DNA of 64,000 nt from an uncultured Steroidobacter sp. Its GTDB lineage: Bacteria; Pseudomonadota; Gammaproteobacteria; Steroidobacterales; Steroidobacteraceae. The position numbers were made by a program, and so were the translations under genes. The notes under the pieces were generated by a model. That model did not search any database, was not told the DNA's origin, and saw only the letters and a list, made by a program, of their open reading frames with translations. Below are positions 12,272 through 20,633 of this stretch, one piece after another. Every line of letters begins with the position of its first letter. Position 1 is the first letter of the stretch. The stretch spans positions 369,716 through 433,715 of the forward strand of contig CALMII010000028.1 in NCBI GenBank assembly GCA_937864115.1, written 5' to 3'.

Positions 12272-13159
12272 TCAGACCAGCGATTCGGGCACGACCGGAT
12301 CGGGCTGCTTGGATTCTTGCCTGGTTTCGTCCGCGCCTTCGGTCGATTCTTCCGCCGGTTCCGCGGGGTTGGTTTCAGGTTGTTGAACAGCAGGAGGCGC
12401 GGGCGCATCGGTGGCTGCAGGAATGCCGATCGGCGGCAGCACCGGCGTGTCCGGCACGGCGGACTCCGGCAACAGACCGCGCACGATGGCCTGATCGCGG
12501 AATTCCACGGCGAGCTTGGCCCCGGCATCGCGCAGCGCCAGTGCGGTGGCCTGCGTGAGCGGTTCGTCGCTCGCAATGCCTTGCGAAGGCGCGGTGCCGT
12601 AACCGGTGAAGCCCCAGGAATCTGCGAGGCGGCCGTCCGGCGTGTAGACGTTGATGCGGTACTTGATGCTCACCGCGTAGAACGGCGAGCCGGCATCGCG
12701 CGGCGTGACGAAGGCGTATTCCTCGACGGCAGGTTCCAGCACGGCGCGCACGTCGGCGCCGGCCTGCGGCACGGCGTTGACGTCGTCGACGACGATCACG
12801 CGCTCGAACATGGCGTTGAGCAGGCGCATGAGGCCGTCGGTCTGCGCCTTGCCGAGATCGATGTGCCAGTCGGTGCCCGAGCGTTCTTCGTCATGGGCGA
12901 AGGTGGAGAATTCCTGCGGTACGTGGACCGCGACCGCGACCGGAATCTTTACGACCAGGGGCGTCGGAATGTTCGTCGTCGCGACCAGTTTCACCGGTCC
13001 GCAGGCTGCGAGGCACACCAGTGACAGAGTGGCGAGTGCAGCGGCGAGTGATCGGCCGAGTCTGTGCCCTGTCGTGGCTGCCCCCTCCCTGCCCTCCCCC
13101 GCTTCGCGGAGGAGGGAAAGAACAGTTGGAGTGGGGGCGATCATGCGTGCAATGTTCAT
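12272..13159 (-). CDS. Predicted lipoprotein, end of kinase/FHA cluster
   Basis: About 295 residues from ATG 13159. A signal sequence with a lipobox-like end (LVCLAACG) precedes the mature part. That part begins VKLVATTNIPTPLVVKIPVA and includes DWHIDLGKAQTDGLMRLL and a Pro/Glu-rich tail. No known domain is recognised. The N-terminus is odd: about 30 residues before the signal sequence are encoded by a family C repeat, so the true start may differ or the repeat may have been inserted. It follows the first VWA gene by 10 bases and ends the eleven-gene cluster. It may be an envelope component of that system. Confidence 0.65.
   Translation of the reverse strand: MNIARMIAPTPTVLSLLREAGEGREGAATTGHRLGRSLAAALATLSLVCLAACGPVKLVATTNIPTPLVVKIPVAVAVHVPQEFSTFAHDEERSGTDWHIDLGKAQTDGLMRLLNAMFERVIVVDDVNAVPQAGADVRAVLEPAVEEYAFVTPRDAGSPFYAVSIKYRINVYTPDGRLADSWGFTGYGTAPSQGIASDEPLTQATALALRDAGAKLAVEFRDQAIVRGLLPESAVPDTPVLPPIGIPAATDAPAPPAVQQPETNPAEPAEESTEGADETRQESKQPDPVVPESLV
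13081..13117. repeat. G/C-rich palindrome, family C
   Basis: A C-rich run is followed by its G-rich complement around GCTTCGCGG. It lies inside the 5' coding region of the minus-strand lipoprotein gene. Other copies are near 18085, 47262, 48500 and 56298. Confidence 0.75.
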
Positions 13160-13169
13160 CGTCGTTGCT

Positions 13170-14258
13170 CTATGGCTGTTGCATCGCTGCCTGCAGGGCC
13201 GGCAGATCGCCCGGTTCGAGCGGCCCCGCCGCCGCATCGCCGACCCGGAAGGGCGAAGGACGCCGTTGCGGATCGTCGAGACCGACGAAGGTACCGCCGT
13301 TCTTGGCACATAGTATCCGCATCAATGTCGCGAAGCGGATGCTCGTGTATTGCGGCGCATCGGGCCGCACCGGAAAACCGATGGCGTGAATGCGCACCCG
13401 GCGCTCGCCGGTATCGTCGGCGCGATTCAGCACGTCCACGCTCTTGACCACTGCGTCGATCGACGGGCCGGTGAACTCGTCGCCGAACACGTAGATGCTG
13501 ATCTTCTTGTCCTTCGAATAGTAGGTGCGGATCGCCTCGACGATGCCTTCGATGGGACTGGAGTTCGAGAACGCATTCCAGTTGCGGATGCGATCGATCA
13601 CGATCTTGCGCTGCGCCGGCGTGTCGGGAATCCACTTGCCGCGATAGCCCGAGAACATGTAGCCGCCCTCGTCGTCCATCACCTGGAAACCCTTCACCTT
13701 CGGATACAGGTTCAGGGTCTCCTCGACTTTCTGGATCAGCAACGGCCACGCGTAGTTGACCATGCTGCCCGAGGTATCGACGACGAAGATGATGTACTCG
13801 CTGTCCACCGGGATGCCGCCGACCGCATCGTCCTTCTTGCGATGGAAGCCCTTGCCCAGCACGCGCTTCATTTCCTCGGTCAGCGATTGCTGCGCGGAGG
13901 CGAGCTTGCCTTCCAGTGCATTGGCGACGTCGGCTTCCTTCTTCGAGGTCTGGTACTTGCCGCGGATGTCGCTCAGGTCGCCGCGCAATCGCGCGATCTT
14001 GGCCTTCTCTTCCGACAGCTGTTCCTGCTGCGCCTTGAGATCGCGATTCAGGATCTCGCTTTGCCCCGCGATGTCGACCAGTTCGTCCTGCAGCTTGACG
14101 ATCTGCTCTTCCAGGTTCTCCTGCGACTTCTCCGCCTCCGGCGACTTCATGTCGCTCAGGACGAGCAGCAGCACCACCGAACCCAGGCCGCAGGTGATGC
14201 AGTCCAGGAACGAGATGCTGAAGATCTCGGTTTCGCGGCGGGCGTTACGGCGGGACAT
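13170..14258 (-). CDS. Membrane-anchored VWA protein 1
   Basis: 362 residues. After a basic start, one helix (about 13-35) reads SFLDCITCGLGSVVLLLVL. A coiled coil at about 45-130 leads to a von Willebrand A domain with the MIDAS motif VVDTSGSM near residue 160. The helix, with Asp near its start after SFL, resembles the ion-carrying helix of ExbD, TolR and MotB (FID or LLD followed by a hydrophobic run). A MotA/TolQ-like gene lies three genes upstream. I infer that it is a stator-like partner whose periplasmic part is a metal-binding VWA domain. It is a paralogue of the neighbouring VWA protein 2. Confidence 0.8.
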   Translation of the reverse strand: MSRRNARRETEIFSISFLDCITCGLGSVVLLLVLSDMKSPEAEKSQENLEEQIVKLQDELVDIAGQSEILNRDLKAQQEQLSEEKAKIARLRGDLSDIRGKYQTSKKEADVANALEGKLASAQQSLTEEMKRVLGKGFHRKKDDAVGGIPVDSEYIIFVVDTSGSMVNYAWPLLIQKVEETLNLYPKVKGFQVMDDEGGYMFSGYRGKWIPDTPAQRKIVIDRIRNWNAFSNSSPIEGIVEAIRTYYSKDKKISIYVFGDEFTGPSIDAVVKSVDVLNRADDTGERRVRIHAIGFPVRPDAPQYTSIRFATLMRILCAKNGGTFVGLDDPQRRPSPFRVGDAAAGPLEPGDLPALQAAMQQP

Positions 14259-14269
14259 GGGAGATACCA

Positions 14270-14351
14270 AGCGATAGGCGACAGGCGACAGGCGACAGCA
14301 AGAAGAAGAGCGAAGCCCTTCTGGCTGTAGCCTGTCGCCTGTAGCCCGTCG
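14270..14351. repeat. Tandem-word palindrome (GGCGACA)
   Basis: The left arm repeats the 7-base word GGCGACA about three times. The right arm holds the reverse complement (TGTCGCC words, slightly decayed). It fills the gap between the two VWA genes, inside the operon. Confidence 0.85.
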
Positions 14352-14357
14352 ACCTCC

Positions 14358-15452
14358 TCATGGCCAATCCTTCGCCGGACTGATGAACGATCCGCCGGTG
14401 CGACGCGAAGCAAGCCAGAAGGCGCTCGGCGCGGAAGGATCGCCTTCCATCGGCATCAGGATGACGTTGAGCGGCACGGCCTTCGGATATTTCGCAATGG
14501 CGCGCTCGAAGAACTTGAGGCGGTCGTCGCCGTCGACGGTCTTCTTGATCAGCGGCGCACTCGTGCCCTGCGTCGGCAGACCGTCGGTGATCAGGATGAC
14601 GTTGTCGGGCTTGGGGTTCAGCGTATTCATGGCGATGAAGGCGTTCTCGAGACTGGTGCCGTCCTTCGGCACGGTCTTGCGCAGCGCGGTGAGCGCTTCG
14701 TTCAATGCGTTCGGATCGTTGACCTTCAGCCACTTGCCGGCCGAGCCTTCGGTGAGCGGCCAGGTCTGGGTGTTGAAGGCATAGATCTGGAATTCGCTTT
14801 CCAGCGGCAACTGCGCGGCGAGCCAGTCGACCGTCGACAGCGTGCGCCGCCATTTTTCCGACAGCAGCTTGCGCGATTCGGACATGTTGCGCATGCGCAG
14901 GACGTTGACGACAGTCTCATCGAGCATGCTCGCCGACGCGTCGACCATGATGAGGATATGCGAGCCGCCGACGCGCAGGCCGGTGAGGTACTGACGGTCG
15001 CCATCGCCGGTGAAGCCGCGCACGCGGGTGCCGGTCGTATCGGCACGTTCGCTCGCGCCTTCCAGGCGGCGGTTGCCTTCCTCCAGCGCCTTGAGATCCG
15101 CCTTCAGCCGCTCGATCGCTTCGCGGCGCGACAGCGTGTCCTTGTCGGCATCGGCGAGCTGGACTTTCAGCTGTTCGGTTTCGCTCAGGACACGCTCGCC
15201 CATGCCCTCGGTACGGACTTTCTCGGCTTCCGTCTGGGTCATGGAGTTCTTGAGCACGACCAGGTTCTGGTACCCCTCCAGCACCTGTTCTTCGAGCTGC
15301 GTCACTTCCGATTGCAGCGCGCGCGATTCAGTCGCGGCGCGCAGTCCGCCCTTGGCATTGATCAGCACGTAGACCAGCACCACCGACCCGAACGCGCAGG
15401 TGATGCAGTCGAGAAACGACATGCTGAAGACTTCAGTCTTGCGGCGCGCCAT
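14358..15452 (-). CDS. Membrane-anchored VWA protein 2
   Basis: 364 residues. The N-terminal helix (about 10-30) reads SFLDCITCAFGSVVLVYVLI, nearly the same as in VWA protein 1. A long coiled coil (about 35-150) follows, with heptads rich in Glu, Leu and Lys. A VWA domain has the MIDAS motif MVDASASM near residue 190. The start ATG lies 20 bases inside the upstream FHA gene, so translation is probably coupled. As in its paralogue, the Asp in the helix is a candidate for proton or sodium transfer with the MotA/TolQ-like channel. The two could form a heterodimer, as the ExbD/MotB class works as dimers; that is inference. Confidence 0.8.
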   Translation of the reverse strand: MARRKTEVFSMSFLDCITCAFGSVVLVYVLINAKGGLRAATESRALQSEVTQLEEQVLEGYQNLVVLKNSMTQTEAEKVRTEGMGERVLSETEQLKVQLADADKDTLSRREAIERLKADLKALEEGNRRLEGASERADTTGTRVRGFTGDGDRQYLTGLRVGGSHILIMVDASASMLDETVVNVLRMRNMSESRKLLSEKWRRTLSTVDWLAAQLPLESEFQIYAFNTQTWPLTEGSAGKWLKVNDPNALNEALTALRKTVPKDGTSLENAFIAMNTLNPKPDNVILITDGLPTQGTSAPLIKKTVDGDDRLKFFERAIAKYPKAVPLNVILMPMEGDPSAPSAFWLASRRTGGSFISPAKDWP

Positions 15453-16818
15453 CGTCCTGGACCAGTTGAATCATGTCGAGCGTGACGCCCGGGGTTCCCA
15501 GTCGCAACTTGTCGCCGACCGTGAGGATGCTCTGGCCGACGACCCGTTCCTCGTTGACGTACGAGCCATAGGTGCTGCGATCTTCCACGAGTACCGAGCC
15601 GTTGCGGCGCACCAGCAGACAATGCGCGCGCGACACGCCCGGCGCCGCACTCGGCAGCACCAGCGAGCGTCCCGGCGGCGGCGACCAGCCGATCGCGAGC
15701 GGCGCATCGGAAATGCGCCAGGCACGGCCCTGGAACAGCACATGCGTCGGCCGCAGTTGCGGCGGCGTGCTTTCGTACTCGACCGTGGTATTGCCTTCCG
15801 CCCGCGCCACCGGCAACTGATATACGAGCGCCAGCGATTCCGGTGCGCGTTGAATCGCCTGTCGATGCAGCAGCGCACCCAGCGCCGCCGCGCCCTGCGG
15901 CAGTGATTGCACCGAGCAATCACGCAAGGTCGCGAACCGGTCGAGCAGTCCTGGCAGTGCGGCCACGCGATGTGACACGCGCAGTTCGATCGGCAGGCCG
16001 GCGACGCGCGCGTCCTGCACGAGCTTCACGAGTTCGGCGTAGTGAGGTTCCGCCGCAGTGACGAACTGCGCGCGCGTGAGTTCGATTTCCAGCGGCCGGT
16101 CGCCGAACTGCAGCGCCAGCGTGATCGACTCGCTGTCGATGAGCTGGTCCAGCCACTGCGGGAGCTGGTTCAGCAGGCGCTGTTCGCTCGCCGCATCGTG
16201 CAAGGGGTCGAAGCGCGTATTGCGGACGAAGGCCTCGGCGATCATCTGCATCCAGGTCTGCTGCAACGCCGAGAGGCCGCGGCGCGGCGCGATTTCGTAG
16301 CGGTTGCGCTTCAGGCCATTGCCGGCGTAGTCGAGCGCGGTGAGCAAGGCCTGATGCAGTTCGAGATCGAGATGCAGGATGCGCGCAGGGGCCGCTTCGA
16401 GACTGCACGCCGCCAGCGCGGCATCGACGACGCCGGCGACACGCACGCCGGTTTCGTTGATCACGCCGAGCAGCAGGCCGAGCTGTTCGCGCGAATAGCC
16501 CGCAGGCACGGCCAGCAATACGCCATCGGCGTCGGACTTGTAGGGATCGAGCAGTGCACTCGCCTGTGCAAACGCGGTGTCGGCGGTGGTCCGCACCAGG
16601 CGCGACGGCCGCACCAGCGGCTCGGTGCTCAAGCCGCGCCAGAAGTTCGTCTGCGCCAGCAGCGGCTGCAGCCGCAGCTTCGGTGCTGCCGCATCGCCGG
16701 TGAGCGTCGCGCCCTCTTCGAGCACGGCGACGCCGGGAGCGACGGTCAGTACGGTCGCGGCTTCGTCGCGCTGCTGCGCGAGCGTCAGGCCAGCGTCGAT
16801 GAGTTCTAAAGAAAGCAT
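15433..16818 (-). CDS. FHA protein with actin-like N-terminal region
   Basis: 461 residues from ATG 16818. The last 100 residues form an FHA domain, with GRSLVLPSAAPGVSRAHCLL and then STYGSYVNEERV, and would bind phosphothreonine. The first 350 residues start LELIDAGLTLAQ and include ADGVLLAVPAGYSREQLGLL and ILHLDLELHQALLTAL. This layout recalls the actin/Hsp70 fold, but the second phosphate loop lacks the usual glycines, so nucleotide binding is uncertain. It probably reads the phosphorylation state set by the kinase in the same cluster and passes it to the channel or VWA proteins. The gene overlaps the next by 20 bases. Confidence 0.7.
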   Translation of the reverse strand: MLSLELIDAGLTLAQQRDEAATVLTVAPGVAVLEEGATLTGDAAAPKLRLQPLLAQTNFWRGLSTEPLVRPSRLVRTTADTAFAQASALLDPYKSDADGVLLAVPAGYSREQLGLLLGVINETGVRVAGVVDAALAACSLEAAPARILHLDLELHQALLTALDYAGNGLKRNRYEIAPRRGLSALQQTWMQMIAEAFVRNTRFDPLHDAASEQRLLNQLPQWLDQLIDSESITLALQFGDRPLEIELTRAQFVTAAEPHYAELVKLVQDARVAGLPIELRVSHRVAALPGLLDRFATLRDCSVQSLPQGAAALGALLHRQAIQRAPESLALVYQLPVARAEGNTTVEYESTPPQLRPTHVLFQGRAWRISDAPLAIGWSPPPGRSLVLPSAAPGVSRAHCLLVRRNGSVLVEDRSTYGSYVNEERVVGQSILTVGDKLRLGTPGVTLDMIQLVQDDGAPQD

Positions 16819-16819
16819 G

Positions 16820-16945
16820 AGTGACGAGAGTGACAAAAGTGACGAAGGTGACGGAAGTCGGGAACGAAGAGTAGCGACGCCGCCAGCACCGGGATGGCTT
16901 TACGGATTCTCGTGACTCTCGTCACTTCCATCACCTTCGTCACTT
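16820..16945. repeat. Tandem-word palindrome (AGTGACGA)
   Basis: The left arm repeats an 8-9 base word of the form AGTGACGA about four times. The right arm carries TCGTCACT words in reverse. The loop is about 50 bases. It occupies the gap between the channel gene and the FHA gene within the operon. Confidence 0.85.
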
Positions 16946-16948
16946 GCT

Positions 16949-17782
16949 TTATCTCACCTGCATGTGCCGGATCAGCCGCTGATCGATCCAGTGATCCGTG
17001 TCGTGCACGAGCTGTTCCTGCGACTGCTGCAACTGGTGCAGGAAGAACATGAGCACGATGGTGAGCGACAGCGCGACGAAGGTGGCGTTGAAGGCGATAC
17101 CGAGGCTCGATGTCACGGACGTGATGTCGCCGCTGACGGCCTGGTTGGCCTGCAGCAGCGCATCGCCGATGTGACGCACGGTGCCGATGAAGCCGATGGC
17201 CGGAATCGCCCAGGCGATGTAGCGGATCATGGCAAGACTCGAATCGAGCCGGTCGGCTTCGGAATCGCAGACGGCGCTGGAGGTTTCCGCGGAGTCGCGG
17301 ATGCTGCGCGTTGCCGCGAAGCGATCGAGCGTGCGCTGCAGGGCGCGCACGACCAGGCGCGACTTGTCTTCCTCGGGCAGGGATTCGAGCTGTCGCGCGT
17401 AGTCCTTCGCATCTTCGGGCAAGACCTTGATGCCCTCGGGCACGTGGATGAGATCGCGCTCCAGGAACTTGCGTTCGCGCCGCACCAGCACGGCCTTGTA
17501 GCCGATGATCAGCATGGCCCAGACGAAGTGCATGATTTCGAGTTCCTGTTCGAAATCCTTGATCACCAGGAAGAAGGAACGCTTCGGCACGTAGGTGCGG
17601 TCTTCCTTCATGTGCTGCAGTTCCAGCTGGGTGATGGCTTCGCCCTGCGGGCGGATCCACGCCACGTACGTCGCGTGCACGGCCATGAGCGTGAAGATCA
17701 GCGCGAACAGCGTCCACGCGAACTCGCTCGGGTACGTGAAGCCGCGGCGCTGGCGCGGAGGAGTCGCTGTTGCTGTGACCAT
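16949..17782 (-). CDS. MotA/TolQ/ExbB family channel subunit
   Basis: 277 residues with four predicted helices: about 20-42, 82-100, 190-212 and 228-252. The family signature is clear in AWAIPAIGFIGTVRHIGDAL and in FNATFVALSLTIVLMFFLHQ. These correspond to the two conserved helices that line the ion pathway in MotA, TolQ and ExbB. Such proteins form pentamers around a dimeric partner with a single Asp-bearing helix. No conventional ExbD or TolR gene is next to it; the two VWA proteins downstream carry a helix of that kind. A cytosolic loop of about 90 residues between helices 2 and 3 is typical of the family. Confidence 0.85.
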   Translation of the reverse strand: MVTATATPPRQRRGFTYPSEFAWTLFALIFTLMAVHATYVAWIRPQGEAITQLELQHMKEDRTYVPKRSFFLVIKDFEQELEIMHFVWAMLIIGYKAVLVRRERKFLERDLIHVPEGIKVLPEDAKDYARQLESLPEEDKSRLVVRALQRTLDRFAATRSIRDSAETSSAVCDSEADRLDSSLAMIRYIAWAIPAIGFIGTVRHIGDALLQANQAVSGDITSVTSSLGIAFNATFVALSLTIVLMFFLHQLQQSQEQLVHDTDHWIDQRLIRHMQVR

Positions 17783-17796
17783 GAGTGTCTCGATGC

Positions 17797-18204
17797 TCAG
17801 ATGTCGATCGGGAAGGACACGTCGAAGTCGGCGCGTACCTGCTCGGAGGGAATGAAGCGCTGCGGCGAGCCTTTCGCGGCGGTGCCTTTGTCCGCCGTGC
17901 TCTTCTCGCCGCCCTTGTCCGCTTCGGAGGCTTCCGCCGGTTTCGCCGCGTCGTCCGCTGTCTTCTCTGCCTCGGAGGCCGGCGCCGCAGGCTCGGTCGC
18001 GGGAGGCGTCTCAGGCTCTGCGGCGAATGCCGACCATGGACTCAGGGTCGACATCGCCACCAGCATGAATGCCTTCAGGCACGCGCCCCCATCCCAACCT
18101 TCCCACCTCTGCGGGTGGTTTCCGCAAAGCCTCCTCCCCGCAAGCGGAGGAAGGGGCCGGAATCGCAGGAAGGATTTCATGGTCATGTGCTCCGCATCAT
18201 TCAT
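17797..18204 (-). CDS. Small exported protein with VSFPIDI end
   Basis: 135 residues. The start ATG overlaps the stop of the upstream gene (ATGA), which favours this start. A signal sequence (FMLVAMSTLSPWSAFAA) comes only after about 45 residues. Most of that leading stretch is encoded by a family C repeat, so the repeat seems to have entered the 5' coding region or an internal start is used. The mature part is an Ala/Glu/Lys-rich low-complexity stretch. It ends in RFIPSEQVRADFDVSFPIDI, a motif I recall from small exported gammaproteobacterial proteins. It may bridge the inner-membrane channel and periplasmic parts of the cluster. Confidence 0.65.
   Translation of the reverse strand: MNDAEHMTMKSFLRFRPLPPLAGRRLCGNHPQRWEGWDGGACLKAFMLVAMSTLSPWSAFAAEPETPPATEPAAPASEAEKTADDAAKPAEASEADKGGEKSTADKGTAAKGSPQRFIPSEQVRADFDVSFPIDI
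18085..18156. repeat. G/C-rich palindrome, family C
   Basis: Two nested inverted repeats of C-rich and G-rich runs, including CTCCTCCCCGCAAGCGGAGG. It lies inside the 5' part of the small exported protein gene, between its start codon and its signal sequence. Confidence 0.75.
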
Positions 18205-20633
18205 TCGACGTACCGCGCCACTCTGAAACCGACATCATTGCGCGGTCCGTCGCCGAAATCGCGCGCCGAGAGCCGCAGGTCGGTCACGCTCGCCTGTTTC
18301 CAGCTCGATCCGCGGATGACGTGATTGCGGCCCTGCGCCGGGCCCATGGGATCGACCTGCACCTGCGTGCCGTCGACGCTGACGGTGTAGTAGTCGTGCG
18401 CCCATTCGGCCACGTTGCCGCCCATGTCGTACAGGCCGAGCGTGTTGGGCGGGAATTTGCCGACAGGCGCGCTGACCGCGAAGCCGTCATCGTAATCCGG
18501 AACGATGTCCTGCAACACCACGCGCGCGGTGTAGTCGGCGTAGTTGCCCGAGGCCGCGGCGACGGGCAAGGCATCGCCCCAAGCATAACGCAGGAATTTT
18601 CCGCCGCCGGCGTAACGCGCTGCCCATTCCCATTCGGCATCGGTCGGCAGGCGATAGCCGTTGGTCATCGGATTGGCGGGCACGAGCGAGTCGCCGTCCT
18701 TCACGTAAGCGGGCTTGAGCCCTTCCTGCTCCGACAGCCAGTTGCAGTAGGCCGCGGCCTGTTCCCAACGCAGGTTCACGACGGGCTGATTGTCGAGTTC
18801 CAATGTATTCGGCGGCACGATGCCGGAGCGGTGATCGCTCTTGAAACGCTTGAACTCCGCATTCGTCACTTCGCGCACGCCGAGATAGAACGCGCGTTTG
18901 AACTCGACGTCGCGCTGCGCTTCGTTGGCACGACGGCCGGGCTCGCGACGCGGACTGCCCATGGTGAAGCGGCCGAGCGGCATCAGCTTCAGTTGCTGCG
19001 ACACCTTCGTCGATACGACGGCAGGCGTGGCCGCAACGCGCGTCTGTTCGGCGGTCAGCAGGGTCGTTTCGACGACCTGCGGCAAGCCCGGCCGCGGCGT
19101 CACCGTCGTCTTGAAATCGACGAAGCCCGGCTTGCGCACGATGAGTTCGTGCGTCGTGGCCACGAGCCGCAGGGTCTGATTCACGGCGCCCGCGGGTCTG
19201 CCGTCGACGAGGATCTGCGCATCTGCCGGTTGCGCGCGCACGGACACTTCGCCGAACACGCCGGTGAGCGCGACATTCACGCTCTGTTTCTCGCCGGAAC
19301 GCAGCGTCACTGCACGCGTCGCCGACTCATAGCCCGGACGGGTGAAGACGATGGACTGGGCGATGTCCGGACGCACATCGATGTCGAGCGGCGTCTGGCC
19401 GCGATACACGCCGCTGATGGAAACGCTCGCGCCCGACGGTTCCGAGCGCAGCGACAGCCGGCCATCCGGCAGGCCGAGGCGCACGGGACCGACGTTCATC
19501 GCTTCGTTTGCCTTCACCTGGATGTCCGTGGTCCACGGCTTGAAGCCATCGAGACGGACTTCGAGCGGCTGATTGCCTGCGAGGACTTCGGTGGTCAGCG
19601 GCGTCGTGCCGCGGACTTCGCCGGCGATGGCAACCTGCGCGCCCGCCGGTTCGGACGTCACCGTGACATTCGCCCACGCCGGCACCAGCGGCGCAGTGAA
19701 GGTCTGTTTCTTGCCGAGCCCTTCCACCTCGACCGTGCCGCTGAACGGCTGATAGCGCGGCGCGTTGATCGCAATCGTGTGACTGCCCGGCGCGAGTTCG
19801 AATTCGCCGGGTGCCGCCGCGCTCTCCTTGCCATCGATCGACACCTGCGCGGCGACCGGCACGTCGATCTGCAGGGTGCCCGGCAGTTTCGCGAGCGACA
19901 GCGAGAACTGCTGATTCGCGGCGTCGGTGACTTTGATCTTCAGTTCTGCCGGCGTGTAGCCCTGCTGCGTGGCGCGCACGGTGTAGTCGCCCGGACGCAG
20001 CATGTACCGGCCGCCGACCGGCACAGCGGGCAATCCGCCGTTGATCGCCACCTGCGCCTGCTGCGGATCGGTCACGACGCCGATCGATGTCGCCGTCATC
20101 AGGAACCAGAGCACGCCGGCCGCGAGCAGCGCGATGAGCGCAAGCACGATGCGCCCCGGCCTGATCGTGAAGCCGCGACGCTGTCTGGTGCTTTCGGAGG
20201 CGCGGAAGCGCACGGCCGCGATCGGCTCGGCTTCGGCATCGCTGTCGCCGCGCAGTCGCGCGTCCTGCGAAATGATGGGCGGCGCGGTGATGTTGCCGGC
20301 GCTGCCGTCGTCGACTTCGATCGTGCGCTGCGCGCGTTCTTCGACGATGCGCAGGCGCGCAGCGCCAAGATTCACGACGTCACCGGCCTTGAGCCAGGTG
20401 GACTGCGTGACACGCAGGCCGTTGTGCAGCACCTCGGCGCCTTCGGCCGGCTGCACGAACAGCTGGTCTTCGTGCACGCCGATCCAGGCTTCGACACCGG
20501 CCGGGCGTCCGGCCAGCACGATCAGACTGTCGGCGCCGCCGAAACCGAGCGGAAAATCGGCAGGGCCGAAGCGCCGCTCGCCCTGCGGCTCGCGCACGAC
20601 CAGTGATTCTTCCTGCCAGGCGCTCGCGTTCAA
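18201..20633 (-). CDS. FHA-like, PEGA-repeat, SUMF1-domain protein
   Basis: 810 residues. The start is TTG, overlapping the upstream kinase stop (TTGA). Residues 1-105 look like a divergent FHA domain (VLHNGLRVTQSTWLKAGDVV). A membrane helix lies at about 163-180. Four or five PEGA-type beta repeats follow to about 540, with motifs such as SEPAGAQVAIAGEVRGTTPL and SEPSGASVSISGVYRGQTPL. The C-terminal 240 residues are a SUMF1/formylglycine-generating-like domain (GRFTMGS, YRLPTDAEWEWAARYAGG, MGGNVAEWAHDYY, NDVGFRVARY). The cysteines used by formylglycine-generating enzyme are absent, so this is probably a binding domain. Cytosolic FHA and periplasmic SUMF1 would link phosphorylation to the cell surface. 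Confidence 0.85.
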   Translation of the reverse strand: MNASAWQEESLVVREPQGERRFGPADFPLGFGGADSLIVLAGRPAGVEAWIGVHEDQLFVQPAEGAEVLHNGLRVTQSTWLKAGDVVNLGAARLRIVEERAQRTIEVDDGSAGNITAPPIISQDARLRGDSDAEAEPIAAVRFRASESTRQRRGFTIRPGRIVLALIALLAAGVLWFLMTATSIGVVTDPQQAQVAINGGLPAVPVGGRYMLRPGDYTVRATQQGYTPAELKIKVTDAANQQFSLSLAKLPGTLQIDVPVAAQVSIDGKESAAAPGEFELAPGSHTIAINAPRYQPFSGTVEVEGLGKKQTFTAPLVPAWANVTVTSEPAGAQVAIAGEVRGTTPLTTEVLAGNQPLEVRLDGFKPWTTDIQVKANEAMNVGPVRLGLPDGRLSLRSEPSGASVSISGVYRGQTPLDIDVRPDIAQSIVFTRPGYESATRAVTLRSGEKQSVNVALTGVFGEVSVRAQPADAQILVDGRPAGAVNQTLRLVATTHELIVRKPGFVDFKTTVTPRPGLPQVVETTLLTAEQTRVAATPAVVSTKVSQQLKLMPLGRFTMGSPRREPGRRANEAQRDVEFKRAFYLGVREVTNAEFKRFKSDHRSGIVPPNTLELDNQPVVNLRWEQAAAYCNWLSEQEGLKPAYVKDGDSLVPANPMTNGYRLPTDAEWEWAARYAGGGKFLRYAWGDALPVAAASGNYADYTARVVLQDIVPDYDDGFAVSAPVGKFPPNTLGLYDMGGNVAEWAHDYYTVSVDGTQVQVDPMGPAQGRNHVIRGSSWKQASVTDLRLSARDFGDGPRNDVGFRVARYVE

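Noticed and set aside
18069..20606. Long open frame on the plus strand opposite the SUMF1 gene
   Set aside because: It is a by-product of GC-rich codon use; the minus frame has clear domains and coupled starts, and the plus frame has none.
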